NCBI RefSeq assembly: GCF_002156875.1
Contig: NZ_NCSY01000010.1
Span: 62,001 to 126,000 of the forward strand
Source of the DNA: Bacillus sp. EAC
GTDB lineage: Bacteria; Bacillota; Bacilli; Bacillales; Bacillaceae_G
DNA: 64,000 nt
Direction of reading: 5' to 3'
A program made the position numbers and the translations under genes. The notes under the pieces were generated by a model, which did not search any database, was not told where the DNA came from, and worked only from the letters and a program-made list of their open reading frames with translations. Of this stretch, positions 46,372 to 58,013 are shown piece after piece (position 1 is the stretch's first letter; every line of letters begins with the position of its first letter).

Positions 46372-47784
46372 TTATTTTAATACGTGAATTGGATGACCCA
46401 TTGCTAATTCAGCGGCTTCCATTGAGATTTCACCTAATGTAGGATGAGCATGAATTGTTTGAGCAATATCTTCAACACTCATACACGCTTCGATTGCAAG
46501 TCCAAGCTCAGATATAATATCTGATGCATTAACACCAGCTACTTGAGCACCAACTAGTACGCCATCTTCTTTACGTGAAATTAGCTGAACGAAACCATCT
46601 GTAGAGTTTAGTGATAATGCGCGTCCATTTCCACCAAATGGGAATTTTGAAACTTTTACATCTAATCCTTCTTCATCAGCTTGTTTTTTAGTGTATCCAA
46701 CAGTAGCTAGTTCTGGATCAGTAAATACTACTGCAGGGATCGCTAAATATTCAATTTCACTTGTCATTCCACTAATTGCTTCTGCAGCTACTTTACCTTC
46801 ATAAGAAGCTTTATGAGCTAATGGAGGTCCAGCAATTACATCGCCAATTGCATAAATATTTTTAACTGTTGTACGAGCTTGTTTATCTGTTGTAATTACA
46901 CCACGTTCGTTAATTTCAACACCGATATTTTCTAAACCGATTTCACGAGAGTTAGGGAATCGTCCAACTGTTACTAAAACGTAATCAGCATCGATTTCCT
47001 TCATTTCACCATTTGTTTCGAACTTAACAGTAACGCCATCTTCACGTTCTTCAACGCCTTTACCAAACGCTTTTGTCACGATATCTACATTACCTTTTTT
47101 CTTTAATCCACGCTTAACAATTGAGCTCATTGATTTTTCAAAACCATTTAAGATTTCATCACCAGCTTCAAGAATTGTTACATGTGTACCAAAATTAGCA
47201 TAAGCAGTACCTAATTCCATACCTATATAGCCGCCACCGATAACAACTAATTTTTTTGGAATTTCAGTTAGGTTTAATGCACCTGTAGAATCAATTACAC
47301 GTTTGCTCCATTTAAAACCTGGAATTTCGATTGGAGTAGAACCTGTAGCGATAATCGCATTGTTAAAAGTATATGTTTGAGCTGAATCATCATTAATTAC
47401 ACGAATAGAATTTGTGTCATTAAAATATGCTTCCCCTGAAATAACTTCTACTTTGTTACCTTTTAATAAACCAGCAACGCCACCAGTTAATTTTGAAACA
47501 ACACTGCTTTTCCATGCTTGAACTTTTGTAAAATCAACTTTTACGTTCTCAGCAGTTATACCAATGTCTTCTGAATGCATTGCAGTTTCATAACGGTGAC
47601 CTGCCGTAATTAATGCTTTAGAAGGTATACAACCAACATTTAGACATACACCACCAAGTGTACCTTTTTCAATTACAGCAACTTTTTGTCCAAGTTGAGC
47701 TGCACGGATAGCAGCAACGTAACCACCAGGACCGGCACCGATAACGACCGTATCTAGTTCAATTGCAAAATCTCCTACTACCAT
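46372..47784 (-). CDS. pdhD: Dihydrolipoyl dehydrogenase, PDH complex E3
   Basis: FAD flavoprotein that reoxidises dihydrolipoamide in the pyruvate dehydrogenase (and other 2-oxoacid) complexes, 470 residues as in B. subtilis. The FAD motif is [12 protein letters not shown], the redox disulfide [12 protein letters not shown] (Cys47/Cys52), NAD motif [12 protein letters not shown] and the C-terminal HAHPTLGE His-Glu pair. ATG 47784 follows GGAGGCG. It is the last gene of pdhA-B-C-D, 5 bases after pdhC. Confidence 0.98.
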   Translation of the reverse strand: MVVGDFAIELDTVVIGAGPGGYVAAIRAAQLGQKVAVIEKGTLGGVCLNVGCIPSKALITAGHRYETAMHSEDIGITAENVKVDFTKVQAWKSSVVSKLTGGVAGLLKGNKVEVISGEAYFNDTNSIRVINDDSAQTYTFNNAIIATGSTPIEIPGFKWSKRVIDSTGALNLTEIPKKLVVIGGGYIGMELGTAYANFGTHVTILEAGDEILNGFEKSMSSIVKRGLKKKGNVDIVTKAFGKGVEEREDGVTVKFETNGEMKEIDADYVLVTVGRFPNSREIGLENIGVEINERGVITTDKQARTTVKNIYAIGDVIAGPPLAHKASYEGKVAAEAISGMTSEIEYLAIPAVVFTDPELATVGYTKKQADEEGLDVKVSKFPFGGNGRALSLNSTDGFVQLISRKEDGVLVGAQVAGVNASDIISELGLAIEACMSVEDIAQTIHAHPTLGEISMEAAELAMGHPIHVLK

Positions 47785-47789
47785 TTATC

Positions 47790-49157
47790 TTACGCCTCCA
47801 TTAATAATAATTCTGGATCATTTAATAATCGTTTAATATGGTTTAAAGCGTTTTGAGCCGTTGCACCATCGATCATACGGTGGTCAAAGCTTAATGATAA
47901 CGCTAATACTGGAGCAACTGCGATTTCTCCATTTATTACAACAGGTTTTTCAGCGATACGACCAATACCTAAAATAGCTACTTCTGGGTGGTTAATTACA
48001 GGTGTAAACCATTGTCCACCAGCAGAACCGATATTTGAAATTGTGCAAGTTGCACCTTTCATTTCAGCAGGAGCTAATTTTCCATCACGAGCTTTTGTAG
48101 CTAACTCGTTAATTTCAGCAGAAATTGAGAAAATAGCTTTACGGTCAGCATCTTTAACAACTGGTACTAATAAACCTTTATCAGTATCTGCAGCAATACC
48201 GATGTTATAGTAATGTTTGTGTACGATTTCGCTAGTAGCATCATCGATTGATGTATTTAATGCTGGGAATTTACGTAATGCAGAAGTTAACGCTTTAACA
48301 ACATAAGGTAAGAATGTTAATTTGATACCTTGTGCAGCTGCAACTTCTTTATATTTTTTACGGCTAGCAACTAATTTCGTTACATCTACTTCATCCATTA
48401 ATGTTACGTGTGGAGCAGTGTGTTTAGAGTTAACCATTGCTTTTGCAATTGCTTTACGGATCCCACTCATTTTTTCACGAGTTTCAGGGTATGCACCTTC
48501 AGGAGTTGGCATTGCTTTTGGAGCTTCCTGTTTAGCAGCTGGAGTTTCTGTAACTACTTCAACAGCAACTTCAGTTTGTGCTGCAGCTGCCGGTGCTACT
48601 CCACCTAGTAAGAATGCATCTACGTCTTGTTTTGTTACACGACCATTTTTAGCTGAACCCGGTACGATACGTAAATCTACGTTTTTCTCACGCGCATATT
48701 TACGTACAGATGGCATTGCAATTACATGAGCTTTTGGTTCAATTGCAGCAACTGGTGAAAGTGGTGCAGCATCAGTTTTTGGTTCGTTTTGCTCATAAGA
48801 TTCTTGTACTTTTGCTTGAACCGCGTCAGCAGCTTCTGGTACTGGAGTAGTTGTTGGAGCTTCTTCAGCATGTTGACCTTTAAAGCTTATGTTTTCATAA
48901 CCAGGTGCATCTAAACGTACTAAAACGTCACCAACAACTGCTACTGTTCCTTCGCTAACTATAACTTCTAAAACTTTTCCTTTTACAGGTGATGGAATTT
49001 CAACTACTGATTTATCGTTTTGAACTTCACAAATGATATCATCTTCATTTATTTCGTCGCCTGCTTTAATAAACCATTTTACAATTTCACCTTCGTGAAT
49101 ACCTTCACCGATATCTGGTAATCTAAATTCAAATAGACTTGCCACTGAGTTTGACAC
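47790..49157 (-). CDS. pdhC: Dihydrolipoamide acetyltransferase, PDH complex E2
   Basis: Core of the pyruvate dehydrogenase complex, 455 residues. One N-terminal lipoyl domain (about 8-85; the lipoylated lysine is in VQNDKSVVE, Lys49), an Ala/Pro/Glu-rich flexible linker, a peripheral subunit-binding domain (about 150-187, [16 protein letters not shown]) and the catalytic domain, with the active-site [10 protein letters not shown] motif. The start is a GTG at 49157 behind GGAGGT. It is separated from pdhB by 108 bases holding a hairpin, whereas pdhC-pdhD is tight. Confidence 0.97.
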   Translation of the reverse strand: MSNSVASLFEFRLPDIGEGIHEGEIVKWFIKAGDEINEDDIICEVQNDKSVVEIPSPVKGKVLEVIVSEGTVAVVGDVLVRLDAPGYENISFKGQHAEEAPTTTPVPEAADAVQAKVQESYEQNEPKTDAAPLSPVAAIEPKAHVIAMPSVRKYAREKNVDLRIVPGSAKNGRVTKQDVDAFLLGGVAPAAAAQTEVAVEVVTETPAAKQEAPKAMPTPEGAYPETREKMSGIRKAIAKAMVNSKHTAPHVTLMDEVDVTKLVASRKKYKEVAAAQGIKLTFLPYVVKALTSALRKFPALNTSIDDATSEIVHKHYYNIGIAADTDKGLLVPVVKDADRKAIFSISAEINELATKARDGKLAPAEMKGATCTISNIGSAGGQWFTPVINHPEVAILGIGRIAEKPVVINGEIAVAPVLALSLSFDHRMIDGATAQNALNHIKRLLNDPELLLMEA

Positions 49158-49209
49158 AGATTTCTACCTCCGAACAAAGTTAATATTTTTAAATTCTCAT
49201 CTATAATGT

Positions 49210-49246
49210 AAGAAAGGTATTGATGAATACATCAAATACCTTTCAC
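49210..49246 (-). promoter_or_regulatory. Stable hairpin in the pdhB-pdhC gap
   Basis: Arms GAAAGGTATTTGATG and CATCAATACCTTTC with a 4-base loop; they match over 14 positions with one bulge. There is no T-run after it on either strand, so it is not a simple terminator. Possible roles are mRNA stabilisation or processing between E1 and E2 cistrons. Confidence 0.6.
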
Positions 49247-49265
49247 TATTTTTGTTACACACTTA

Positions 49266-50243
49266 TTAGAAGTTTAATACTTTTTGAATACCTTCAACTA
49301 CATCTTTATGGTTTGGTAACCAAACAGTTTCTGCTTCTGAGAATGGGAATACTGTGTCAGCTGCAGTAATACGTACAACTGGTGCTTCTAATGAAAGGAT
49401 ACAACGATCATTAATTTCAGCAACTACATTTGCAGCAATACCAGCTTGTCTTTGTGCTTCTTGAACAACAACAGCACGGCCAGTTTTCTCAACAGATGCA
49501 ACGATTGCATCGATATCTAATGGGTGCACAGTACGTAAGTCTACAACTTCAACTGAAACCCCTTCTTTTTCTAATTCTTCAGCTGCTTTTAATGCAGCGT
49601 GAACCATTGCACCGTAAGCAAATACAGATACGTCTTTACCTTCACGTTTAATATCCGCTTTACCTAATTCGATTGTGTAATCACCTTCAGGTACATCTTC
49701 ACGGAATGAACGATATAATTTCATGTGCTCTAAATAGATAACTGGATCATTATCACGAATAGATGAAATTAAAAGTCCTTTTGCATCCTTAGGTGTTGAT
49801 GGAATAACTACTTTTAAACCAGGAGTTTGAGCCATTAATCCTTCTAAACTATCCGCATGCATTTCTGGTGTGTGTACTCCTCCACCAAATGGTGAACGGA
49901 AAGTAATTGGTGAAGTAAAACGACCACTTGTACGGTAACGCATACGAGCAGCTTGACTAGCGATTGAGTCCATAATTTCAAATAAAAATCCGAAGAATTG
50001 AATTTCTGGTACAGGACGGAAGCCTTGAGTTCCTAGACCAATTGCTAATCCACCTATTCCTGACTCAGCAAGTGGTGTATCGAATACACGTTGTTCACCG
50101 AATTCTGCTTGTAAACCTTCAGTTGCACGGAATACACCGCCGTTTAATCCAACGTCCTCACCGAATACCACAACAGTTGGATCGTTCTTCATTTCAACGC
50201 GTAATGCATCTGTGATAGCTTGAATCATTGTCATTTGCGCCAT
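49266..50243 (-). CDS. pdhB: Pyruvate dehydrogenase E1 beta subunit
   Basis: Beta subunit of the thiamine-diphosphate E1 heterotetramer, 325 residues: [15 protein letters not shown], the [18 protein letters not shown] segment, [23 protein letters not shown] and a C-terminal transketolase domain ([15 protein letters not shown]). It follows pdhA by 3 bases. Codon choice is strongly biased to the favoured set, as in the other pdh genes. Confidence 0.98.
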   Translation of the reverse strand: MAQMTMIQAITDALRVEMKNDPTVVVFGEDVGLNGGVFRATEGLQAEFGEQRVFDTPLAESGIGGLAIGLGTQGFRPVPEIQFFGFLFEIMDSIASQAARMRYRTSGRFTSPITFRSPFGGGVHTPEMHADSLEGLMAQTPGLKVVIPSTPKDAKGLLISSIRDNDPVIYLEHMKLYRSFREDVPEGDYTIELGKADIKREGKDVSVFAYGAMVHAALKAAEELEKEGVSVEVVDLRTVHPLDIDAIVASVEKTGRAVVVQEAQRQAGIAANVVAEINDRCILSLEAPVVRITAADTVFPFSEAETVWLPNHKDVVEGIQKVLNF

Positions 50244-50246
50244 GAC

Positions 50247-51437
<1,191 letters not shown>

Positions 51438-51801
51438 TTATTAACAATATCCATTTGTGTAATTTCAGATAATAATTATCAGTGATACCAATCCGATCCA
51501 CTCATAATTAAAAACTGTACTTATTCTAATTGTGTATTACATTAGTACAACGTTGAATACTAGTACAGTTTATCGCACGTTCACAAACTCGTCAAATATT
51601 TTGTTGTATTATTTCCCTCATGGTTTTTTAACATTTTTCAGACTTGAAAAATAATCTGTATCACCGTTGAAACACCTATCTGTTATACAATAAAAGAACT
51701 TCCCGTAAATTATACTTCAATAGCTAATTCCCATGTTTTTTTTACACGTTTCACAAACTGTACTACAACGATTTTTTTCGATAAAACCTAATAAAACACA
51801 C

Positions 51802-52449
51802 TTATTTACCATATTTTTCATATAACACTTTTCTCTCATTATTTAATTTCTGAGTATAAAGATTTAGTTTATCATTTAGTTTTATAACATCTTTATAAAC
51901 AGTATTTGTGTTCTTTGTCATACTTTTAACATTCTTCAAATCAACTTTTTTCTGAGATAATAAGTTATATATCCTAAGGTCAATCTCAATTGCTTCCTTG
52001 TATTTTTTATTTAATTGGTCGTACAACCCTGTTCTCTTTTTCCAAGTTTGCACGAACTGATTTACTTGATCTCGAAACTCTTCATCTTTTGTTTCAATAT
52101 TTATTGTTTGAAGTTCTTCGATTTTTATGTCTATATCATGAATTAATTTTGATTCATTCTCTATTCGCCCTCTTCGTTCTTTCAACAAATTTACTGCATT
52201 TTTTGCGGTTTCTTGCCTTTTGGCAACATCCGAAATCTTGAACGAAAAAATTTTTTCATATGACTCCAGTTCTTTTATTTCTAATTCCTGTATATGTTCC
52301 CCCGCTTTTTCAAATTTTTTTTCCATTTTTGTTATTTTATTTAATTGATCAAAAAGTAAATTCTTATGCTTTTGTTGTGATTCACAAGCTGAACAAATTA
52401 TGAAAAAGAGCATCAATACCATGAATACTCTAAGCGTTTTTTTATGCAT
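51802..52449 (-). CDS. ykyA: YkyA-family cell-wall-binding lipoprotein
   Basis: Lipoprotein of 215 residues: signal [20 protein letters not shown], with the lipobox Cys at about 22, followed by an almost wholly alpha-helical, Lys/Glu-rich coiled coil ([33 protein letters not shown]). Predicted to sit on the outer face of the membrane; the family is described as putative cell-wall-binding. It lies upstream of pdhA, divergent from yjcZ, as in B. subtilis. Confidence 0.9.
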   Translation of the reverse strand: MHKKTLRVFMVLMLFFIICSACESQQKHKNLLFDQLNKITKMEKKFEKAGEHIQELEIKELESYEKIFSFKISDVAKRQETAKNAVNLLKERRGRIENESKLIHDIDIKIEELQTINIETKDEEFRDQVNQFVQTWKKRTGLYDQLNKKYKEAIEIDLRIYNLLSQKKVDLKNVKSMTKNTNTVYKDVIKLNDKLNLYTQKLNNERKVLYEKYGK

Positions 52450-52612
52450 GATTTCACCTATTTTTTTTTATGTATTGTTTTCATATTGCATCTTTTTAGA
52501 CTTTTTATACGCTTCCGAAATAAAGTTAGTCACTTACCCACACACTTTACTTAGTTTTTCATATTTTGTAGTATCCGCTACTTGCGGAAACACCTTAAAG
52601 GGAGGTTATATT

Positions 52613-52744
52613 ATGTACGGTTACGGATACGGTGGAAAAGGCGGATACGGTGGCTATGGTGGATGTGGTTACGGTAGTGGATTCGCATTAATCGTTGTTC
52701 TATTCATTTTATTAATTATCGTAGGTGCTGCTTTTCTAATCTAA
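52613..52744 (+). CDS. YjcZ-family sporulation protein
   Basis: Peptide of 43 residues: a Gly/Tyr-rich head ([21 protein letters not shown]) and one C-terminal membrane helix [20 protein letters not shown]. This layout is typical of the YjcZ/CotN-like sporulation peptides found in several copies in Bacillus genomes. AAGGGAGG lies eight bases before the ATG; a longer frame from 52400 is not real. An AC-16-CATATTTTG pattern at about 52540-52570 weakly resembles a sigma-K promoter. A terminator follows. Confidence 0.85.
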   Translation: MYGYGYGGKGGYGGYGGCGYGSGFALIVVLFILLIIVGAAFLI

Positions 52745-52789
52745 GAATTACACTTAACACCCTCTATATTTTATGTATAACCACAAACT

Positions 52790-52821
52790 GTAGGGAGCGA
52801 ATTTTATTCGCTCCTTTTTAA
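52790..52821 (+). terminator. Terminator of the yjcZ-like gene
   Basis: Stem GGGAGCGAAT / ATTCGCTCC with loop TTT and a T5 tail. It follows the stop by about 45 bases. Confidence 0.88.
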
Positions 52822-52933
52822 TTTCATAATAAACGGTGCTATACTGACAACTTCAATAAGATTTGTTAGACTATTATTACTAATAATTTTTACATATCAA
52901 GTATTGCAAGAATTTAGGTTAGGAGTGAATCAT

Positions 52934-53494
52934 TTGATTACAATGAAAGATATTATCCGTGAAGGCGATCCTAGGTTAAGAGAAGTCGCAGCTGAGGTCA
53001 GTCTACCACCATCAATGGATGATATAAATTTAGCAAATTCTTTATTAGAATATGTTATAAATAGCCAGAACCCTGAAATTTCTCAAGAGTATAGCTTACG
53101 TTCTGGTATTGGATTAGCTGCACCCCAAATCGGTATTCTCAAAAGGGCAATTGGTGTACATGTCCATGATTTACAAGGAAATTTATTTAGTTATGCTTTA
53201 TTAAATCCCAAAATTGTGAGTCACTCAGTTGAACAAGTGTACTTAGCTGGGGGAGAAGGCTGTTTATCAGTTGACCGAGATGTACAAGGTTATGTTCCTC
53301 GATACGCTAGGATTACTGTATCAGGATTTGATACAAGATTAGGCGAAGTGAAAATTCGTCTAAAAGGATTACCAGCTATTTGTTTTCAGCATGAGATCGA
53401 TCATTTAAATGGTGTTATGTTTTATGATCGAATTGATAAAACAAATCCATTTTCAGCACCAGAAGGTTCTTCCCCATTAGATAGAGATGCATAA
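52934..53494 (+). CDS. def: Peptide deformylase (YkrB type)
   Basis: Removes the N-formyl group from nascent proteins; metalloenzyme of 186 residues. The three motifs are intact: SGIGLAAPQIG, GGEGCLSV (Cys110) and FQHEIDHLNG (His153, Glu154, His157). The start is TTG 52934, six bases behind TTAGGAGTG, which yields MITMKDIIREGDP as in B. subtilis YkrB (defB); the longer frame from 52904 is rejected. Monocistronic, convergent with ykrA. Confidence 0.96.
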   Translation: MITMKDIIREGDPRLREVAAEVSLPPSMDDINLANSLLEYVINSQNPEISQEYSLRSGIGLAAPQIGILKRAIGVHVHDLQGNLFSYALLNPKIVSHSVEQVYLAGGEGCLSVDRDVQGYVPRYARITVSGFDTRLGEVKIRLKGLPAICFQHEIDHLNGVMFYDRIDKTNPFSAPEGSSPLDRDA

Positions 53495-53502
53495 TTTTAT
53501 CG

Positions 53503-53541
53503 ATAAAAAAGAAGCTATTGATATCAATAGCTTCTTTTCTT
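53503..53541. terminator. Bidirectional terminator between def and ykrA
   Basis: Palindromic stem GAAGCTATTGATATCAATAGCTTC with AAAAAA on the left and TTTTCTTC on the right. Confidence 0.88.
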
Positions 53542-53553
53542 CTTGGTAAAACT

Positions 53554-54327
53554 TTATAATAATCCAGCCCACTTTAAACCATTTAAGATTCCATCTTCTT
53601 CTACACTAGTTGTTACATGGTTCGCAAGTTTCTTTAATGGCTCTACAGCATTCCCCATTGCAATTCCAGTACCAACAGTCTCAATCATCTCTAAATCGTT
53701 TAATCCATCACCAAAAGCAAATACATCTTTTATATCGATTCCTAAATGTTTCACCATTTGTAGTATTCCATTTGCTTTAGATCCACCGATTGGTAATACA
53801 TCAGTAGAGAAATCATGCCAACGAATGAAATTAAATTGACTAAAACCATTTGTAAGATTAGCTTCATTTTGTTCTTCACAGAATAGTAAAACTTGATAAA
53901 TATCACGATTATGATAAAAATCGCTTTGTGCTTCTGGAATATTCATTTTAATTGAATTCATCGCTTCCATAATATGTGGGTGTGTGACAGTAGAGGCCCT
54001 CATTGTTTCATTATTTAAATAAACTAGTGGAATATTTAATTCATTCGCTTTTTCAGTGAATAAATGTAGTTCTTCAGGATGTAACGCGTGTGTATGAACA
54101 GTTTCACCTTCAAATTCAGCATATTGACCATTTAGACTGACAAAACTTTTAATGTTCAATTCTTCACGAATTTCCTCAAACATAAATGGCGCACGTCCAG
54201 TAGCTATTGCTACATGAATATCCTTCTTCTGAAGTTCCATAATAGCTTCTTTTGTACTATTTGGAATTACTTTTTCATGATTTAAGATGGTTCCATCTAT
54301 ATCAAAAAATACAATTGGTTTTGACAT
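53554..54327 (-). CDS. ykrA: HAD-superfamily Cof-type phosphatase YkrA
   Basis: Cof-like HAD hydrolase of 257 residues with motif I FFDIDGTIL (nucleophile Asp9, Asp11), motif II VAIATGRAP, a type IIB cap and motifs III/IV FAFGDGLNDLEMIE. Probably a sugar-phosphate or cofactor phosphatase; the substrate is unknown. It follows the EamA gene by 12 bases and is likely cotranscribed. Confidence 0.92.
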   Translation of the reverse strand: MSKPIVFFDIDGTILNHEKVIPNSTKEAIMELQKKDIHVAIATGRAPFMFEEIREELNIKSFVSLNGQYAEFEGETVHTHALHPEELHLFTEKANELNIPLVYLNNETMRASTVTHPHIMEAMNSIKMNIPEAQSDFYHNRDIYQVLLFCEEQNEANLTNGFSQFNFIRWHDFSTDVLPIGGSKANGILQMVKHLGIDIKDVFAFGDGLNDLEMIETVGTGIAMGNAVEPLKKLANHVTTSVEEDGILNGLKWAGLL

Positions 54328-54339
54328 TTTATTCTCCTC

Positions 54340-55248
54340 TCATGATGCCGCATTAGCTTTTGTGCTCTTTATCTTTATCTTTTTTTTACTATTTGAAATA
54401 TAAACACCAATTAAAACGATTAGTAATCCTGCAATCATTTTTAAGGATAATGGCTCCTTTAAAAATAAGAATCCCCATATGGAAGCAAATACTGGTACAA
54501 TATAAGTAACCATTGTAGCAAATTCTGCACTTCCCTCTTTAACCATATAATAAAATAGTAAATATGCCAACCCAGAACATAAAATACCAAGTCCAATTAC
54601 TCCTCCAAAAACATGTAACTCTATGAATGGTTTTAAAGTTCCTTTTCCAGCAATAATCATGTAGAAAAAGCCGAATACAGCTGAAATTCCTAGCGTTAAG
54701 AAAGATACAATTAATACATCAATATTTTGTAAGTATTTTTTAGTTAAATGGGATCCGAGCCCATAACAGAACGTTACAAAAATCATTAAAAGTGAATAGA
54801 ATATATTATTGGACAATATTGTTGATAGATTTATATTCATCATAATACCTACACCTATGATCCCGACAATTAAACCAATCCATTGGTTTTTAAGTATTTT
54901 TTGAGAAAAGAAGAAATAACCAATCACAAGTGTCGCAATTGGAGTAAATGCGTTCAGCATCGCAGCCTGATTGCTTTGGAGGTGTGTTTCGCTTAAGGAT
55001 AAAAATAACCACGGTATTGCATGATTAAATAAAGATATTGCAATGATTAAACTAAACTTAGGGAGATTCTTATATTCAATTTTTACTTTTTTAACTAACA
55101 TTATGATTAATAAAGTTAGCGAACCAAACAAACATCGATAAAATACTATCCCTTCTGGACTTATATCATTTAGTAGTAGTTTTATAAATAGAAATGATGT
55201 ACTCCAGATAATGCTTAACAAAAATAAGGCGGCATATAATTTCTTCAT
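54340..55248 (-). CDS. EamA-family (DMT) transporter
   Basis: Ten-helix drug/metabolite-type transporter, 302 residues, with two tandem EamA repeats (about 1-140 and 150-285), each with the WSTSFLFIKLLLN or GIGVGIMMN-like signatures and the C-terminal KEPLSLKMIAGLLIVLIGVYIS. The substrate cannot be told. The basic tail SKKKIKIKSTKANAAS is cytoplasmic. AAGGAGAG precedes the ATG. It is first in a two-gene unit with ykrA. Confidence 0.9.
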   Translation of the reverse strand: MKKLYAALFLLSIIWSTSFLFIKLLLNDISPEGIVFYRCLFGSLTLLIIMLVKKVKIEYKNLPKFSLIIAISLFNHAIPWLFLSLSETHLQSNQAAMLNAFTPIATLVIGYFFFSQKILKNQWIGLIVGIIGVGIMMNINLSTILSNNIFYSLLMIFVTFCYGLGSHLTKKYLQNIDVLIVSFLTLGISAVFGFFYMIIAGKGTLKPFIELHVFGGVIGLGILCSGLAYLLFYYMVKEGSAEFATMVTYIVPVFASIWGFLFLKEPLSLKMIAGLLIVLIGVYISNSKKKIKIKSTKANAAS

Positions 55249-55284
55249 AGTATTCTCTCCTTAAATTAATATCACTGTTAAAAT

Positions 55285-55445
55285 ATATTGTTGATTTTCC
55301 GTTACAGTATGCTCCCTTTTTTGCGGCGCGTTAGCTAAGCCTAATTGGCAAGCCTTCGGGATCTCACCCTTCTCACTACGATCGCAGGAGTATCGCACCT
55401 TCCACTTTAATCAAATCTCTTTATAAACTCTTTCCTTCCAATCCT
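55285..55445. repeat. Family A repeat upstream of the EamA gene
   Basis: Copy with TGTTGATTTTCCGTTACAG, TTTGCGGCGCGTTAGC, AAGCCTTCGGGATCTCACCC and GATCGCAGGAGTATCGCACC, ending TTCCACTTTAATCAAATCTC, the same right end as the 8.2-kb copy. It occupies most of the 397-base gap before the 55646 peptide gene. Confidence 0.7.
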
Positions 55446-55645
55446 GTTAAATGTTTTAGAACAATGCGTTTTGTTTAATTTCAACAATAAACATTAACAG
55501 AGAGAAATTATTAGATACCATCTATTTTAACTTCTTTTCCCCTTATATTGTATGAAAATGTTTTTTCGATAAATACTAAACATAAATTATCTTATGTCCG
55601 TGTTCGCTTCACATAGTTTATTTTCGAGTATAGGAGGTAAAACTA

Positions 55646-55744
55646 ATGTTACGTAAACTTCGAAATAGATTAAAAAAACGGCTAAAACAATTATTAAAAA
55701 AGAAGAAATATATCTCTATAATTTCAAATAAACTTTTAAAATGA
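55646..55744 (+). CDS. Small strongly cationic peptide of 32 residues
   Basis: Short frame with a near-perfect ribosome-binding site (TAGGAGGTAA eight bases upstream). It begins MLRKLRNRLKKRLKQLLKKK and ends KYISIISNKLLK. It has about 15 basic and no acidic residues, with Leu every three to four positions, so an amphipathic helix is likely. No signal sequence, no family recognised. It stands alone 95 bases before rpoY on the same strand. Possible roles include a membrane-active or ribosome/RNA-binding peptide. A chance ORF is possible but the start context argues against it. Confidence 0.5.
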   Translation: MLRKLRNRLKKRLKQLLKKKKYISIISNKLLK

Positions 55745-55839
55745 GCGTAATTTAGGCATTATGCAATAAAAAGAATGAAAATATATAGAATATCCCTTAT
55801 AATATTGAGAAGATAGTGAATTGACAAGGAGAGATTTAA

Positions 55840-56052
55840 ATGATTTTTAAAGTATACTATCAGGAGCTACCTTTAGAGGTACCTGTAAGAGAAAAAACAA
55901 AAACAGTTTATGTTGAAGCTGAAAGTGAAAGAGAAGTTCGTGCGAAATTAACACCTTTCAATTATAACATTGAGTTAGTACAAGCTTTAACCGGCGCTCA
56001 TCTTGAATTCGAAAAACAAAGTGAAAGCTTTAAAATTTTGGAGCTTGTGTAA
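55840..56052 (+). CDS. rpoY: RNA polymerase epsilon subunit RpoY
   Basis: Small accessory subunit of Firmicute RNA polymerase (formerly YkzG/DUF1447), 70 residues: [41 protein letters not shown]-like [27 protein letters not shown] lies seven bases upstream; a TATAAT at about 55800 without a good -35 may be the promoter. It is 3 bases before rnjA, the conserved rpoY-rnjA pair linking transcription and mRNA decay. Confidence 0.96.
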   Translation: MIFKVYYQELPLEVPVREKTKTVYVEAESEREVRAKLTPFNYNIELVQALTGAHLEFEKQSESFKILELV

Positions 56053-56055
56053 TTT

Positions 56056-57723
56056 ATGAAATTTCTTAAAAATGATCAAGCGGCCGTATTCGCACTAGGC
56101 GGCTTAGGGGAAATTGGAAAAAATACATACGCAGTACAATACCAAGATGAAATTATACTAATCGATGCCGGAATCAAATTCCCTGAAGATGAACTACTTG
56201 GGATAGACTATGTTATACCTGATTATTCCTATTTAGTTCGAAATGAGGAAAAAATTAAAGGTTTATTTATTACACATGGACATGAAGACCACATTGGTGG
56301 TATCCCGTATTTACTAAGAGAATTAAATATTCCAATTTACGGTGGTAAACTAGCCTTAGCTTTAATCAAAAATAAACTTGAAGAGCACGGTCTATTGCGA
56401 AAAGCTAAGTTAATAGAAATCAAAGAAGATGACATCATTAAATTCAGAAAAACTAGTGTTACTTTTTATCGTACTACACATAGTATTCCAGATTGTTATG
56501 GTATCGTCGTTAAAACACCACAAGGACAGGTTGTTCATACAGGAGATTTTAAATTTGATTTCACACCAGTTGGAGATTCGGCTAATTTAACGAAAATGGC
56601 TGAAATAGGAAAAGAAGGTGTGTTATGCCTACTTTCAGATAGTACGAACAGTGAGGTTTCTCACTTTACGATGTCAGAAAGAAAAGTCGGTGACACGATC
56701 AGTGAAATTTTCCGTAAGGTAGATGGTCGTATCATTTTTGCTACTTTCGCTTCTAATATTCACCGTCTTCAACAAGTTGTAGAATCTGCAATCGCTACTG
56801 GACGAAAAATTGCTGTCTTCGGGCGTAGCATGGAAGCAAATATTGAAATCGGTCATGATTTAGGATACATAAAATGTCCAAAAGATACGTTTATTGATGC
56901 TAGTCAAATTAATCGTATCCCTGCAAATCAGATTGTTATTCTATGTACAGGTAGTCAAGGTGAGCCTATGGCCGCACTATCTAGAATAGCTAATGGTACT
57001 CATCGTCAGATCCAAATTATCCCTGGAGATACAGTCGTATTCTCGTCTTCACCAATTCCAGGTAATACGATGAGTGTAAACCGTACGATCAACTTGTTAT
57101 ACCGTGCTGGTGCAGAGGTTATCCACGGATCTCTTAATGATATCCATACAAGTGGACATGGTGGACAAGAAGAACAAAAATTAATGCTTCGTTTAATGAA
57201 GCCTAAATATTTCATGCCAATTCACGGTGAGTACAGAATGCAAAGAATGCATGCTAAGCTTGCTATGGATTGTGGTGTACCAGAAGAAAACTGTTTCATT
57301 ATGGACAATGGTGAAGTTCTTGCCCTACGTGCAGATGAGGCAATGGTAGCTGGTAAAGTTCCTTCAGGAAATGTATATATTGACGGAAGCGGTATTGGTG
57401 ATATCGGAAATATCGTTTTACGTGATCGTAGAATTCTTTCTGAAGAAGGTCTTGTAATCGTTGTCGTGAGTATCGACATGAAGGAATTTAAAATATCTGC
57501 TGGACCAGACATCATTTCTCGTGGATTCGTATATATGAGAGAAAGTGGCGATTTAATTAATGAAGCACAAGCTATGATTTCTTCTCATTTAAATAAAATT
57601 ATGGATCGTAAAACTTCACAATGGTCTGAAATTAAAAACGAAATTACAGATACTTTATCACCATTCCTTTATGAAAAAACAAAGCGTAAACCAATGATTC
57701 TTCCAATCATTATGGAAGTGTAA
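56056..57723 (+). CDS. rnjA: Ribonuclease J1
   Basis: 5'-to-3' exoribonuclease and endonuclease central to mRNA turnover, 555 residues. A metallo-beta-lactamase domain with HGHEDHIGG (His74, His76, Asp78, His79), a beta-CASP domain ([27 protein letters not shown]) and a C-terminal RNase J domain. Two MBL histidine/aspartate ligands follow at THSIPD and VHTGDFKFD. It is the enzyme that SR1P-bound GapA contacts in B. subtilis. Terminator 14 bases after the stop. Confidence 0.98.
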   Translation: MKFLKNDQAAVFALGGLGEIGKNTYAVQYQDEIILIDAGIKFPEDELLGIDYVIPDYSYLVRNEEKIKGLFITHGHEDHIGGIPYLLRELNIPIYGGKLALALIKNKLEEHGLLRKAKLIEIKEDDIIKFRKTSVTFYRTTHSIPDCYGIVVKTPQGQVVHTGDFKFDFTPVGDSANLTKMAEIGKEGVLCLLSDSTNSEVSHFTMSERKVGDTISEIFRKVDGRIIFATFASNIHRLQQVVESAIATGRKIAVFGRSMEANIEIGHDLGYIKCPKDTFIDASQINRIPANQIVILCTGSQGEPMAALSRIANGTHRQIQIIPGDTVVFSSSPIPGNTMSVNRTINLLYRAGAEVIHGSLNDIHTSGHGGQEEQKLMLRLMKPKYFMPIHGEYRMQRMHAKLAMDCGVPEENCFIMDNGEVLALRADEAMVAGKVPSGNVYIDGSGIGDIGNIVLRDRRILSEEGLVIVVVSIDMKEFKISAGPDIISRGFVYMRESGDLINEAQAMISSHLNKIMDRKTSQWSEIKNEITDTLSPFLYEKTKRKPMILPIIMEV

Positions 57724-57736
57724 ATCTAAATACAGT

Positions 57737-57781
57737 AAAAAAGAAGAAGCTTAATTACTATTAAGCTTCTTCTTTTTTTGC
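57737..57781 (+). terminator. Terminator of rpoY-rnjA
   Basis: Stem AAGAAGAAGCTTAAT / ATTAAGCTTCTTCTT with a loop of about 4 and TTTTTTT tail; the reverse flank is A-rich. Confidence 0.9.
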
Positions 57782-57794
57782 TCATTTCTAAAAA

Positions 57795-57965
57795 CGGTTG
57801 GTATAAAACAGTTTTGTTAAAGTACTCTGCGGTAAGAATCCTGTGGAATAGCAGGACAAATGAGATCCCAAAGGCTAGCCGAGGAGGCTCATCGTAAGCC
57901 CCACGGAAAGCGAGCACCCTGAAGTGGAAATCGACGACTTACTTTTTTGAAAGCAATAAAAATTA
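57795..57965. repeat. Family A repeat, reverse orientation
   Basis: GTAAGAATCCTGTGG, GCAGGACAAATGAGATCCC, GCTAGCCGAGGAGGCTCATCG, AAGCCCCACGGAAAGCGAGC and GAAGTGGAAATCGACG: the complement of the 6.95-kb copy with moderate divergence. It lies between rnjA and the cydB-like gene. An open frame (57726-57917) crossing it is fortuitous. Confidence 0.75.
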
Positions 57966-58013
57966 CGAAAGCAGCCTATATACTAAATGATTACAATAAA
58001 TCCACTGAGCCTA

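Noticed and set aside
48322-48729. 135-codon plus-strand frame opposite pdhC
   Set aside because: Shadow of the Ala/Pro-rich linker and catalytic domain of PdhC; no start site.
57726-57917. 63-codon minus-strand frame after rnjA
   Set aside because: Runs through the rnjA terminator and a family A repeat; not coding.
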